This document shows positions 55,372-64,000 of a stretch of 64,000 bases of DNA, in pieces. This DNA is from Piezodorus guildinii (Eukaryota; Arthropoda; Insecta; Hemiptera; Pentatomidae): positions 147,746,439 to 147,810,438 of the forward strand of contig CM041292.1 in the NCBI GenBank assembly GCA_023052935.1. The letters are read 5' to 3'. The notes under the pieces are model-generated. The model searched no databases. It was not told where the DNA came from and saw only the letters and a program-made list of their open reading frames with translations. The position numbers and the translations under genes are program-made. Within the stretch, counting starts at the first letter, position 1; the number at the start of each line of letters is the position of its first letter.

Positions 55372-56790
55372 TATTTTTTACTTTCACTTACCTATATGAA
55401 ATACCTAGTAAAAGTATTGTGCTCGTGAAAATTTTCGAATTCCAGTTTTCGACGGAAATACAAGTTTTAGGGTCTTCTGAGTCGAAAAAATCAAGTACCA
55501 AAACAGGTCTGTGTGTGGTAACTCCCGAGTGAAAACAAAAAGTCCTATGAAACTGAAATTTCATATTTAAGTCAAATATACGCCCGAGATGTCACAGCAA
55601 CTTTTTCATCAAAATCAGCTTACCGGAAGAGCCACTTTATACCATGCATTTTGCAACTTTTTACGTTTTCTTAAAAACAGCTCTAGAGATTTTGATTAAA
55701 CACTATATATCAATGTAAAATTTAATGGGCTTTAATATCATGTAAATGTTATTCTGATTAGAATATTCTGACAGGGATTAAATGCCGATATTTTAAGCAC
55801 CTTTAATTTTTTAGATTCTATAAAAATAACTATAACATAAATTTAGTACTGTTAAAAAATGGATTAAAATATAATTTAAAGGAATACGATATCTAACTAA
55901 AAGAGAAAAGACCAAATATATTTTTTACACAATTTTTATGTTTTTAAACATAAAAACTGTAATATATTCTTAACGTACAATGAATTGAATGAATGAAACG
56001 TCATATGAATTGTTTTATAAGATATGTTTTTGGAGCCCGTAGACGTGACCATATCTCTGGGTATTATACAGAGTTAAAGTGGCTTTATCCTTCTGTTCGA
56101 CGGTAATATTTCCATGGTTCTAACCTATTCCAAACTTTAAAAAATAGAAAACTTTCCTATATAACTGAACTCCTCACCCTCCGATCAGACATCCATTCGT
56201 TAAACACCAGAACCCAATAAATCAATATGTATACCCCATCACATAGAACTGCATCCTTTCACAAATCCTTTCTTGTTAGCTCCTAATTATTTTGGAATTC
56301 CTTGCCTATTTCTATCCGTAAAACCGTCTCTCTCTCTTCTTTCAAACAACAACTCTTCCAATACCTCCTTGAATCTCAATCTTCCGTTCTGTTGTAAATA
56401 TAGGTACCCTGTAGTATAATTACGTGTATATATAAGTGCGTGCTCCAAGTGTGTATAAGTATGCAAAGATATATAGATGTATCAAATCTGTCGTTGTTTT
56501 TTTTATTTTCAAGTAACTGGACAATAGGCATTTTTTTGTTTTTATTGTTCTTGTTCTTACGGGGCATGGTCCCATAATAAAGATTTTTTTTTTAAATTTA
56601 TATACGTATAACATACCGTTGGAAAACTGAAGATTTTGAGAAAATTATAATATTATACACGCAATTGTAAAATTTAATGGAGAGTAGTGAAAAGCCGATA
56701 AAACTGATTTTCATAGATAATTATATAATTAATTATTTAATAGAACACATGTTTCTGGAACTCGTGTGTTGCGCGAACCAGATTTTTCAT
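55372..56790 (+). repeat. Rep-A copy 11, split by a CR1-like LINE
   Basis: Left terminus TTTTTTACTTTCACTTACCTATATG at 55375, all inner blocks to about 55975, the break, then resumption at about 56600 (ACGTATAACATACCGTTGGAAAA) and on to GTGTTGCGCGAACCAG near 56780. Confidence 0.8.
56025..56595 (+). pseudogene. CR1-like LINE: ORF2 C-terminus and 3' UTR
   Basis: The frame near 56289-56395 reads FWNSLPISIRKTVSLSSFKQ then QLFQYLLESQSSVLL and stop. This FWNSLP..(S/F)FK..L block is the standard C-terminus of CR1/Jockey-superfamily polymerases. Upstream sequence (56100-56280) shows LTLRSDIHSLNTRTQ in another frame. The 3' UTR ends TTACGGGGCATGGTCCCATAATAAAG plus about 9 T within AT-rich sequence. 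Inserted in Rep-A, 5'-truncated. Confidence 0.8.
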
Positions 56791-56959
56791 TTTATTACAC
56801 TTTTGTTGATAACATTAAGTTTAATTAAAGGAAAGAATAAATATATTGTTTGAGGTAGAAAAAATAAAACAGATACTGCACTGAAAATCACAAACATGTT
56901 TTATGTCTACATTTTAGTTTCATGACATTCATTGTTACTGTTACTCCTTGACCTGTAAA

Positions 56960-57051
56960 CATTCTAGATTCTCCATTCAAGTGCTGTATATCTGTGCCTA
57001 GTATATAGGTATAATATACAAGTGATGATCTTTATCAATTCTTTATTATAC

Positions 57052-57147
<96 letters not shown>

Positions 57148-57312
57148 GCACACATATATTAATTGTATTGTTATTTTATAAATTTATTGCTTTTTAAATA
57201 AAAAAAAATATATGAATGCTGTAATTTACCACTATTATATTGTAAATGCTCTATTTCGGACAGATTGTAATATCACTCAATAAAAAATATTTGTATGTAA
57301 AAAAAAAATATA
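56960..57312 (+). mobile_element. Jockey-1 family 3' UTR fragment with expanded TA tract
   Basis: Matches the Jockey-1 3' UTR order: AGATTCTCCATTCAAGTGCT, GTATATAGGTATAATATAC, then TA alternation, TTGTATTGTTATTTTATAAATTTATT, ATGAATG, TTTCGGACAGATTGTAATAT, CACTCAATAAAAAA and A-rich end. The 49-kb copy has only a short TATATATG at the place of the TA tract. No ORF2 sequence is left. Confidence 0.85.
57059..57143. repeat. (TA)n microsatellite inside the LINE 3' UTR
   Basis: About 85 bp of perfect TA alternation bounded by CATATACA and CACGCACACA. Tyr-Ile frames over it are artefacts. Confidence 0.92.
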
Positions 57313-57989
57313 TTTATCCATAAATGTTATTTATATTAAGTTTATGTGACAATATAATAATTGACTAGTTTAAAGCTATATAATATTTTGTTATATGTAG
57401 ATTATTATCTATGATTCTAACATAATAGATAATTCAACTACAAGATTTTTATCTATAGAACCACAAAAATAACATATTTCCCCATCAACACACATATGGT
57501 AATGTATAAAGCAAAGAGCGAATAGTAACAAGTAATTCATCTAGTCACATAATCTATTTTATATTTCTCCGAGAACAAAATTTTTTTTTCACTTTTCATA
57601 TCCTTAAAATAAAAAAATAAATATATATTAAGTTTTTACTGTTTTTCTTTAAAATATAGATATTATAAGAAGCAATTAATCTTCGGACAGAGTAATACAT
57701 AATAAAACGGAAGATCAATAAAATCACTTTAATATCAATCATGCTAACGTTGACGAAGGACGTGTAAGCTGATCGCGGAGTCAGGGCGGTTGGAAATTTG
57801 ATTGAGTGCTCCATCCAAAACACGGCATCGTCCACGGGTGATGTACGAGTGTCCATCACCATCCCTGATTATCCTCGGACTTCTTCTATGTACCTGTAAG
57901 GTCAATGTTTGTAACTGATAGATCAATTTCATAACTAGTGGAAGGTAAAAATACAAAATAACTTTTAATTTTTTACTTTTATTTTTTAC
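57313..57989. other. AT-rich, nothing recognised
   Basis: A more balanced patch near 57745-57900 gives two overlapping minus-strand frames (70 and 88 codons) with no recognised domain; not called. Confidence 0.4.
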
Positions 57990-58540
57990 TCCTAGAAGCC
58001 TGGCTGAACGAAAGCAGAAGAATTGACGGAGAGATATCTTAGGGGCTGGGAGAGGCAGGAAAGATGTTCTAGGCAGTTAGGAGAGGCTTCCTCAACAGAA
58101 GAGAGGTAACTAAGAAATAAGCTATCGTCGACAATTCGACTTTTCTACCTATTCTTGCCTACTTCTCTGAGGCGTGGGCCCTCACATCGAAGCATAGGAG
58201 CATGATCCCGGCAATGGAAATAAGGTATCTAAGAAAAGTTGAAAGGAAGACTAGAAGAGGCAGGATCCGGAACACCACTATCAGGTCAAACCTTAAGGTA
58301 CAGAAGATGCAAACCATTCTAAAGGAAGATAAATTGAGATGGTTTGGCCACCTCCATGTTACACAAGTAGCAGGAAGAAAGCCTCGAGGGAGGCCTCGGA
58401 ACACCTGGGAAGAAAGTGTAAAGGATGCATTCAGGAAGCGTGGACTTGATTGGAAAAAAATAAGCTGGTTCAGGAGAGGTATATGCGGTCTAAGCTGTAC
58501 AGAGGGCATCCTCACACTGCGCAGTGGTAGGTAGGATACG
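57990..58540 (+). pseudogene. LINE ORF2 C-terminal fragment
   Basis: The plus-strand frame 58202-58534 contains AMEIRYLRKVERKTRRGRIR then NTTIRSNLKVQKMQTIL, LRWFGHLH and GRKPRGRPRNTWEESVKDAF. This is the post-polymerase region of an arthropod LINE; the GRP(R/K)..W block is also seen in the LINE fragment at 6249-6831. Upstream, broken frames give WLNESRRIDGEI, RRGFLNRREVTK, IVDNSTFLPILAYFSEAWAL and TSKHRSM. It has no polymerase core and no obvious tail. The opposite-strand frame is a shadow. Confidence 0.82.
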
Positions 58541-58554
58541 ACTATGAGATGAAT

Positions 58555-58865
58555 ACGTCCAGGATAACTACAACAATGTTTTCAAAACGGTTCTAACGAA
58601 TTTTACGGTTATGGTTTTAATATCATCCGATGGGGCTTAATTAACGATATTTTATAATGTCTTCCTCATGAAAAAATTGACCATTTCATCATGTTCGAAT
58701 TGATAAAAAACGGCTAAACACACAAGTTGAACGAATTTGATAAGAATAATATTTTTTTCCGAACAAAAGAATAGTGATATAGATGTAGAATATACTGTTA
58801 AAGCTGATGATTTCAGAAAAATTGTAAACTGGTACACAAAGTTGTGGAAGGTTATTTTAAGTGGG
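58555..58865 (+). repeat. Rep-A copy 12, degenerate inner part
   Basis: Faint but ordered matches: CGGTTCTAACGAATTTTACGG, GGTTTTAATATCATCCGATGGGGC, ACACACAAGTTGAACGAATTTGATAA, GAATAGTGATATAGATGTAGAATATAC, AAAGCTGATGATTTCAGAAAAA. Confidence 0.6.
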
Positions 58866-59216
58866 GAATAGGGCATACGAGTATGTGTTTATTGTAATGT
58901 TGTTATACTGCAATCAGACATGTCAAGAAGATGAAAAGGCAATGACCTGGACATCTTATGAAGAAAAACGATAAAAACTGGGCCAAGAAATTAAATGAAT
59001 GGATCCCCTTGGATATGAAAACGTACTGAGGCTGGAAAAGAATAAGGCTAGGTCAAGAAGATAGGCAGAGTACTATGATCACATAAAGCTAAAGGGAAGA
59101 AACATTGGAATATGAAGATGAGTGAACTATTTAACCAGATTAAATACTTCATTCTGTAAACAATAACTTGACTAGTGAACATCATCTAAAACTGACTACA
59201 ATTTCTCTAGATGCAT
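58866..59216. other. Unassigned
   Basis: Purine-rich sequence near 58925-59115 (AGAAGATGAAAAGGCAATGACC and similar) with no recognised feature. Confidence 0.35.
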
Positions 59217-59425
59217 GGGATCACTAGCTGGGTGGCTAGCATATCACCCTCCTATGTCAAAGGTCACAGGTTCAAACCCGCAAGTGGTCCTAGGATTTTT
59301 TAATGGGAGTAAAAAATCCTCAGTTATGCCGTCCTTCGGATGGGACGTTAAAAGGTGGTCCCGAGGCTGTGTGATATCAGGTACTCATTAAAGATCCCTA
59401 TCCTAACAAAACCTGGATCCTAACT
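59217..59425 (+). mobile_element. SINE2 copy, 3'-shortened
   Basis: GGGATCACTAGCTGGGTGGC head (as at 41004), B box GGTTCAAACCC, CTAGGATTTTTTAATGGGAG, GCCGTCCTTCGGATGGGACG, AGGTGGTCCCGAGGC and CCCTATCCTAACAAAACCTGG, then stops before the GGACTCCCACTGTAGC block and the (CAAA)n tail. Loss of the tail end is unusual for retroposition and suggests later deletion. Confidence 0.85.
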
Positions 59426-59429
59426 AAAC

Positions 59430-59550
59430 ATATGTTTACAACGAATTAAATACAATTCTTAAAACTTTTTTGTGCCCTAACATTGTTTAATATTTGCTAA
59501 ATTGAACTTAACAACCGAGCTAAGTGATAGTCGTTATACCAGATTTTTTT
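59430..59550 (+). repeat. Rep-A terminal fragment (weak)
   Basis: ACATATGTTTACAACGAA, AAATTGAACTTAACAACCG and AAGTGATAGTCGTTATACCAGATTTTTTTT parallel the far terminus of Rep-A, with many differences. Confidence 0.4.
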
Positions 59551-59820
59551 TCCTTGATTATATAATATATTTTACATCACTTAAAATTAGAAATGGAAAT
59601 GAAAATCTGGTTTTTAACCTATACTCAGTTGCATTTTGACACTTATTATTTTTTAATACTCCTTACTCAGCATTCTCAAATAACTTTAAAAAGTTAACAT
59701 TCACTTACCTTTCATTTTCAGTATATTTTCCTAGTTTATATTATATATTTAGAGTGCTGCCACTGGGTTGTGTCTCCACATGTATTTCATGACAGTTTTC
59801 TATATAACCATCACATTTCC

Positions 59821-60104
59821 TTGTTTATTCGTTTAACGTCACTCTTATGCTGCTATGGCTAATCAGACGATGCTACAGTGGGAGTCCTAAATTTTGCCTA
59901 TCCAGGTTTTATTAGGATAGGGATCTTTAACTAGTACCTCACATCACAAAGGCTCGGAACCACCTTTTTAAGTCCCCTCCGAAGGACGGCATAACTAAGG
60001 ATTTTTTACTCCCATTAAAAAATCCTAGGACCACGCGCGGGTTTGAACCCGCGACCTTTGGCATAGAAAGCTATTTTGCTAACCACTATGCTATGGGTGG
60101 CCCC
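59821..60104 (-). mobile_element. SINE2 copy, minus strand
   Basis: Full-length. On its own strand it starts GGGGCCACCCATAGCATAGTGG, has B box GGTTCAAACCC, and ends in GACGTTAAACGAATAAACAA. A possible imperfect target-site duplication CACATTTNCTTG lies at both sides (near 59811-59822 and 60104-60115). Confidence 0.88.
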
Positions 60105-60359
60105 ACATTTACTTGATGTAATTTTTTTTTTTAAATACAGTTGTAGATATCAATAAATATGTTTAAAAAATAAATAAAATAAAAATAAATAAAAAATTAT
60201 ATATTTTCTTACTATGACCAATAATGAATGATGGTCAATCTTTTGAAGGAGTCATATGAGAGATAAAAGTTTTTTGGGGTCGGCGTTGTATATTGGACCA
60301 TTAGAAAAGTGTTCTTTGGGCCCATGATTCCAACCTATGCTAAGGGAAAAGTATTTATT

Positions 60360-60690
60360 ATGTCATTGCAGCCGGGGAGGGGCCCTGGGGTATAGAGGCC
60401 CGTCGAGGGCACATCCGGTCTTTATAAAGAGGGTATCCAAATTGGAAAAAAAAATCTGGCGGCCAGCCTGATCTAGGTTGAATCATCTCTTTGCCCGGCT
60501 CTTAGCCCAGAAATAGCGCGGATATCTATTTCTCCAATGTTTGCTTACCCACTTTATAGATGCTGTGTGTGCCTTAGGATAGACTAAGGCTAATAACTAA
60601 TAACTAGTTCTGCCCTACCCGTGGTTCCAGCCCACAACCCGGGGAACAGTAGACTTGTGCTCTATCCGCTAGACCACGCCGCTTCAATAT
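60360..60690 (-). mobile_element. SINE4, tRNA-derived
   Basis: The minus-strand head GAAGCGGCGTGGTCTAGCGG holds an A box (TGGTCTAGCGG). A tRNA-like CCCCGGGTTGTGGGCTGGAACCACGGG segment has a weak B box. The body has GGCTAAGAGCCGGGCAAAGAG and ends toward GCCCCTCCCCGGCTGC near 60370. Clearly richer in G+C than its surroundings. The tail boundary is uncertain. Confidence 0.65.
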
Positions 60691-61010
60691 TGAAAATATG
60701 TTCAATAGTAAGAGAAAATATTGCAATAGTGAGGATTTATTCCGGCAGTCTCGAAAATTGATTTTCTTGTTATTGTCATCTGCCTCAGAACGTATAGGTC
60801 GTTCGAAATTGAAAATTCATACTTAGACATACAATTTTTCACCAGATCAGCAAACATGAAATGCTATTTTATGTCATAGATTGAGTACTTTTTATTGCCT
60901 TCTTAAACACGGATCTAATATGTTGTTTATAATCATTTGATTATATTTATATAAATTCTCATTAGTATATATCAGATAGCCTTTATCCTGAAACATTCAA
61001 AGAGGTTTAA
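60691..61010 (+). repeat. Rep-A copy, highly degenerate
   Basis: AGTAAGAGAAAATATTGCAATAGTGAGG parallels AGTAAGGGAAAGTATTGCGATTGTG at 43590; later AAATTGAAAATTCATACTTAGAC, TTTTTCACCAGATCAGC and CCTTATTTCCTGAAAC-like blocks keep the Rep-A order, but identity is low. Confidence 0.45.
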
Positions 61011-61250
61011 AATCTCAAATTTTCGAGATTTCTATTTGTTAATAATGTTAGTTTTCGTCTTTTGAACTAATTATTTACTTCGCATTATTAGATCTAATAT
61101 GAATACTATAAATATAAAATGCAAGAGAATATGTTAATCAACTTAAAGAAAATAAAGATACATTTGTCCAACCTAAAAAATAATAATGAAGATAAAAAAG
61201 ATAAAAAAAAACATAGAAAATACATAGTTGAAAATCTTTATATCTTTATC

Positions 61251-61643
61251 AATTGAGACGTTGATTTCCAAAAGGTACTATATCCATTCTAGGAAATTTT
61301 ACAGGAGGCGCGAAAATCAATAATTATTATATTATTAAGTTAGCTAATTTGATTCTTGTCTCATTAAAGTTCAGAATTGTTTTTTTTTAGTATATTAATA
61401 ACATCATATTAAAGATATGAAATGAGATGTTTTGGTATAATTTGGAACGAAATCAAATGAGTAATTATTTCCTTTAGAAAATAATTATATTTCTAAATTG
61501 CGTTTATAAAGGGCTTGGGTGTTCATTAGATAAAATCAAATAGGAGATTTAGATATAACTAATTTATGAGAATACAAATATGTAAAAAAATCAATTTTGT
61601 AAAAAATGTCCTTTAGTACTTTTTGGAAATCAACGTCTCAATT
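61251..61643. mobile_element. MITE with 30-bp terminal inverted repeats
   Basis: 61251-61280 (AATTGAGACGTTGATTTCCA + AAAGGTACTA) and 61614-61643 are inverted copies with one mismatch out of 30. The 333-bp interior is AT-rich and non-coding. No clear target-site duplication, so the superfamily is undetermined. Confidence 0.8.
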
Positions 61644-62453
61644 ATTGAATAGTAATGTTGATTTCTCATATCTGAGCAAGTCATATTGTGTATGCAACAT
61701 ATATATTATTTAAAATACTGAGGGAAGTATACTCGTACACTACTTTCAAATATATCTAATAGTATTTTTGAGAAGATTTAATTTTTATTAGACCAGATCT
61801 TCAATCGTGGAACCAAAATTGAGTTATTATTTTTTTTTTTTCAAGTTCCATTCTTCCATTGAAAACTCCCCCCTTTAGGGACCTGTTACAGGACGAAAAA
61901 GTCAGTGATTCACTCTACTCTATAGCCCCTCTGTAGTTCACTGGGAAGTAGCTTATCTTTTTTCCCAGTCCTTTTCGGACTTCACCTATTGTGATGACTT
62001 ACCTTCCATACTTACTTTCGTTCTATCTATTTTATACATGTATAGGCCAACATTGTTTATAATGTTTTTAATTATATCTAGATTATAATTTAATAATATA
62101 TATATATATATATATATTTATTATTTTTTTTTTTTTTTTTAATTGGGCTATTAATAATTACTTAATCCGAAATATATATTTATTTAAAAAAAACGGTTAA
62201 TAATAACAAGTAAATGGGATTCAAACTGTTTTTACATAACCAGAATCTGTCATTTAATGACATTATATAAATGCATAAATTCATATCACAGATTAATGCC
62301 TTAAATATTTTCTCAAAATTTTATCTTTCCTTTTCACACACGTGTTTCAGTATATTAAAAAAATAAATATTTGATTTGAGGATTAAATAAAATTAGAGAA
62401 ATTGGAGATTAATAAATCTCACCAAGTATAATTAGTTCTTTTTAGATAATATT
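61644..62453. other. Unassigned
   Basis: Contains a short TA tract at 62095-62118 followed by a T-run, and a balanced patch near 61860-62010 without a recognised feature. Confidence 0.4.
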
Positions 62454-62703
62454 TAGTAAGACTTATTGTAGCCAATGAACACCAATATGGACAAGTAGCA
62501 GTGTGCTATGAGATGGAATGAAGGGTGAAATAATGATATAGTAATTATATAATGGAAAAGGAATAAGTCTTGAAAATGGGGAAACAGCCCCAAAACGTCG
62601 ACTAGTATGAAAAACTGATAAAAAGCTTATGAAATAAAGTGATTGGGTGAGGAATGGAAGGCAGTGTGTGCTTTTTTCAATGTTTATAGTAAGACTTATT
62701 GTA
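62454..62703 (+). mobile_element. 216-bp retro-insertion with 17-bp target-site duplications (Penelope-like tail?)
   Basis: TAGTAAGACTTATTGTA occurs at 62454-62470 and 62687-62703 and brackets 62471-62686. The insert contains GGGGAAACAGCCCCAAAACGTCG, a phrase of the kind found at the ends of Penelope-like elements (purine-rich hairpin followed by AAACGTCG), then CTTATGAAATAAAGTG. No coding sequence; it would be a severely 5'-truncated copy or a short non-autonomous derivative. Confidence 0.75.
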
Positions 62704-64000
62704 TTTGTGTGCCAATGTTTAAACCTACATTGTGGACCTTCTATTATATATTACTTTAAAAATTATATTTTTTTAAATATTATATTACTTTAAAAAAAGA
62801 ACTGATTTTGCTATTTCTCGTTTTCAATAATTATGTTATTTTTAAATAATACCGCCAAATAATACTTTAATATTATTCTTGTTTAAAAGTTTAATTATTT
62901 ACATATCTTCCTTCATCTAGCTTTAATTATTTGCTTAGTTTCGTTTTATTAAATTCGATATTTCGCAAATTATTAAATTTAATTTGAAATTAAATTCGTT
63001 AAATAATTCGCATTCCAATATTATCGTTTTAGTTGTATGTCTGCTTCTAAATTTTATTACAGCCATCTTTTATAATTTTAATTTAATTTTATGTTTGTTT
63101 TTATAATTTATTACTGTCATCATAATCTTGTACTAAACTTGGTTTTAATTTTCTAATTTTATTGGTAATTATCTTGTTTCACTCATCCCCAATGTAGTCC
63201 GAACCATAGGCCCACAAATACATTAAGTGTTACTTATTAGTGTGGGTTTGTTTTTATAGATTGCACTCCCAACCATCTTTCTCATTAAAAATCTATTAAT
63301 AATAAAAAAAAAAAAATTTAAAAGGATGACAAATAGTGCCTATGCCAAAGCTTGTTTACGCTGTTTATGAGATGAAAAGGACTCAGGATTTCAAGTTTAA
63401 AGGAAACCAAATATAATACAACAAATAAATAATAAGAATATATTAATCATCGTTTTTAAGTAAATAAATATATTTTTAAATAATTATTTAAAATTATAAT
63501 TATAAATTAGTTTTAATCTTTGAACTTATTTTTTTTTTTACCACTGGTCTTTTTCATCATAAACGAAAAGATATCTTTATCTCCTAATAATTTATTTTTC
63601 TATAAAGTTTTAAAGGATATTTTGTTGCTTTTTCACTATCTGCAGATATAATTAAAATAAATTATACAACATCGCATTATGTTAAAAATATAAGAATTTG
63701 AAACATAATTAATTATCAATATTTTTTACGTTTTGGATTGTCATTTTATACGTGTTTTTTTCTAACCTAAATTTATTGTACAAAGCAATATATACAATAT
63801 AATAAATATGCCCTTACATCAATGGCAAATTACCCGATGGTAGAAGAAACAAAGGTTTCATTTTGTTTTGTTTTTCGTACATCGATTATGTACACTGCTT
63901 TATCCTTATTGCAATATTTGTTTTATAATTAATGTTTTTTTTTTCATTTTGTTTTGGTTATTTCCTATTTAACTAAGATTATATTTTATTCAATAATTGT
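62704..64000. other. AT-rich, nothing recognised
   Basis: Very AT-rich sequence to the window end with no supported gene, RNA or transposon block. Confidence 0.5.

Noticed and set aside
57596..57956. Two overlapping minus-strand frames
   Set aside because: No domain recognised and they conflict with each other; no supporting context.

Overview
This is a very AT-rich, repeat-dominated eukaryotic window. It has no convincing host gene, rRNA, tRNA gene or CRISPR array. The mix of transposons points to an arthropod (insect or crustacean) nuclear genome: Jockey-, CR1- and R1-like LINEs, Tc1-like transposase relics, TTAA-flanked piggyBac-type MITEs, a possible Penelope-like tail and several tRNA-derived SINE families. 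The species cannot be fixed from the sequence.

Two nearly intact Jockey-clade LINEs hold the only long reading frames. Jockey-1 (minus strand, 11139-15780) lies between exact 12-bp target-site duplications. It encodes a zinc-knuckle ORF1 and an endonuclease/reverse-transcriptase ORF2 that meet as TAA|ATG, and ORF2 carries a premature TAG 37 codons before the family C-terminus. Jockey-2 (plus strand, 34350-38734) has an 86-nt poly(A) tail, a 12-bp target-site duplication and ORFs overlapping by ATGA. It sits inside what looks like the 3' LTR of a decayed LTR retrotransposon. The junction of LTR and LINE 5' end is copied almost perfectly 1422 bp upstream. That composite in turn lies inside a copy of an older repeat.

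The background of the window is that older repeat, here called Rep-A. It is about 1.1-1.2 kb, AT-rich and non-coding, with at least twelve copies or fragments on both strands. Its ends carry an inverted TTTCACTTACC motif. Four copies are split by younger insertions (LINE at 6249-6831, R1-like LINE at 30480-31257, LTR/Jockey-2 composite, CR1-like LINE at 56025-56595), which gives a clear relative age order.

Layout: 1-7.7 kb Rep-A, SINE1, a Tc1 relic, a LINE fragment and a MITE; 7.7-11.1 kb mostly featureless; 11.1-16.1 kb Jockey-1 and SINE1; 17.7-20.1 kb a CR1-like relic split by a piggyBac-type MITE; 20-26.7 kb SINEs, Rep-A and a Jockey-2 relic; 26.7-30.3 kb little recognisable; 30.3-39.6 kb nested Rep-A/R1/LTR/Jockey-2; 39.6-42.9 kb a compound repeat block (Rep-B) with SINEs and a 154-bp tandem duplication; 43.5-48 kb Rep-A copies and a second TTAA MITE; 49-53 kb Jockey fragments and a Tc1 relic; 55-62.7 kb Rep-A, LINE fragments, SINEs, a MITE and a 216-bp insertion with 17-bp target-site duplications. 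The autonomous elements encode only their own mobilisation machinery; SINEs and MITEs would depend on proteins supplied in trans.
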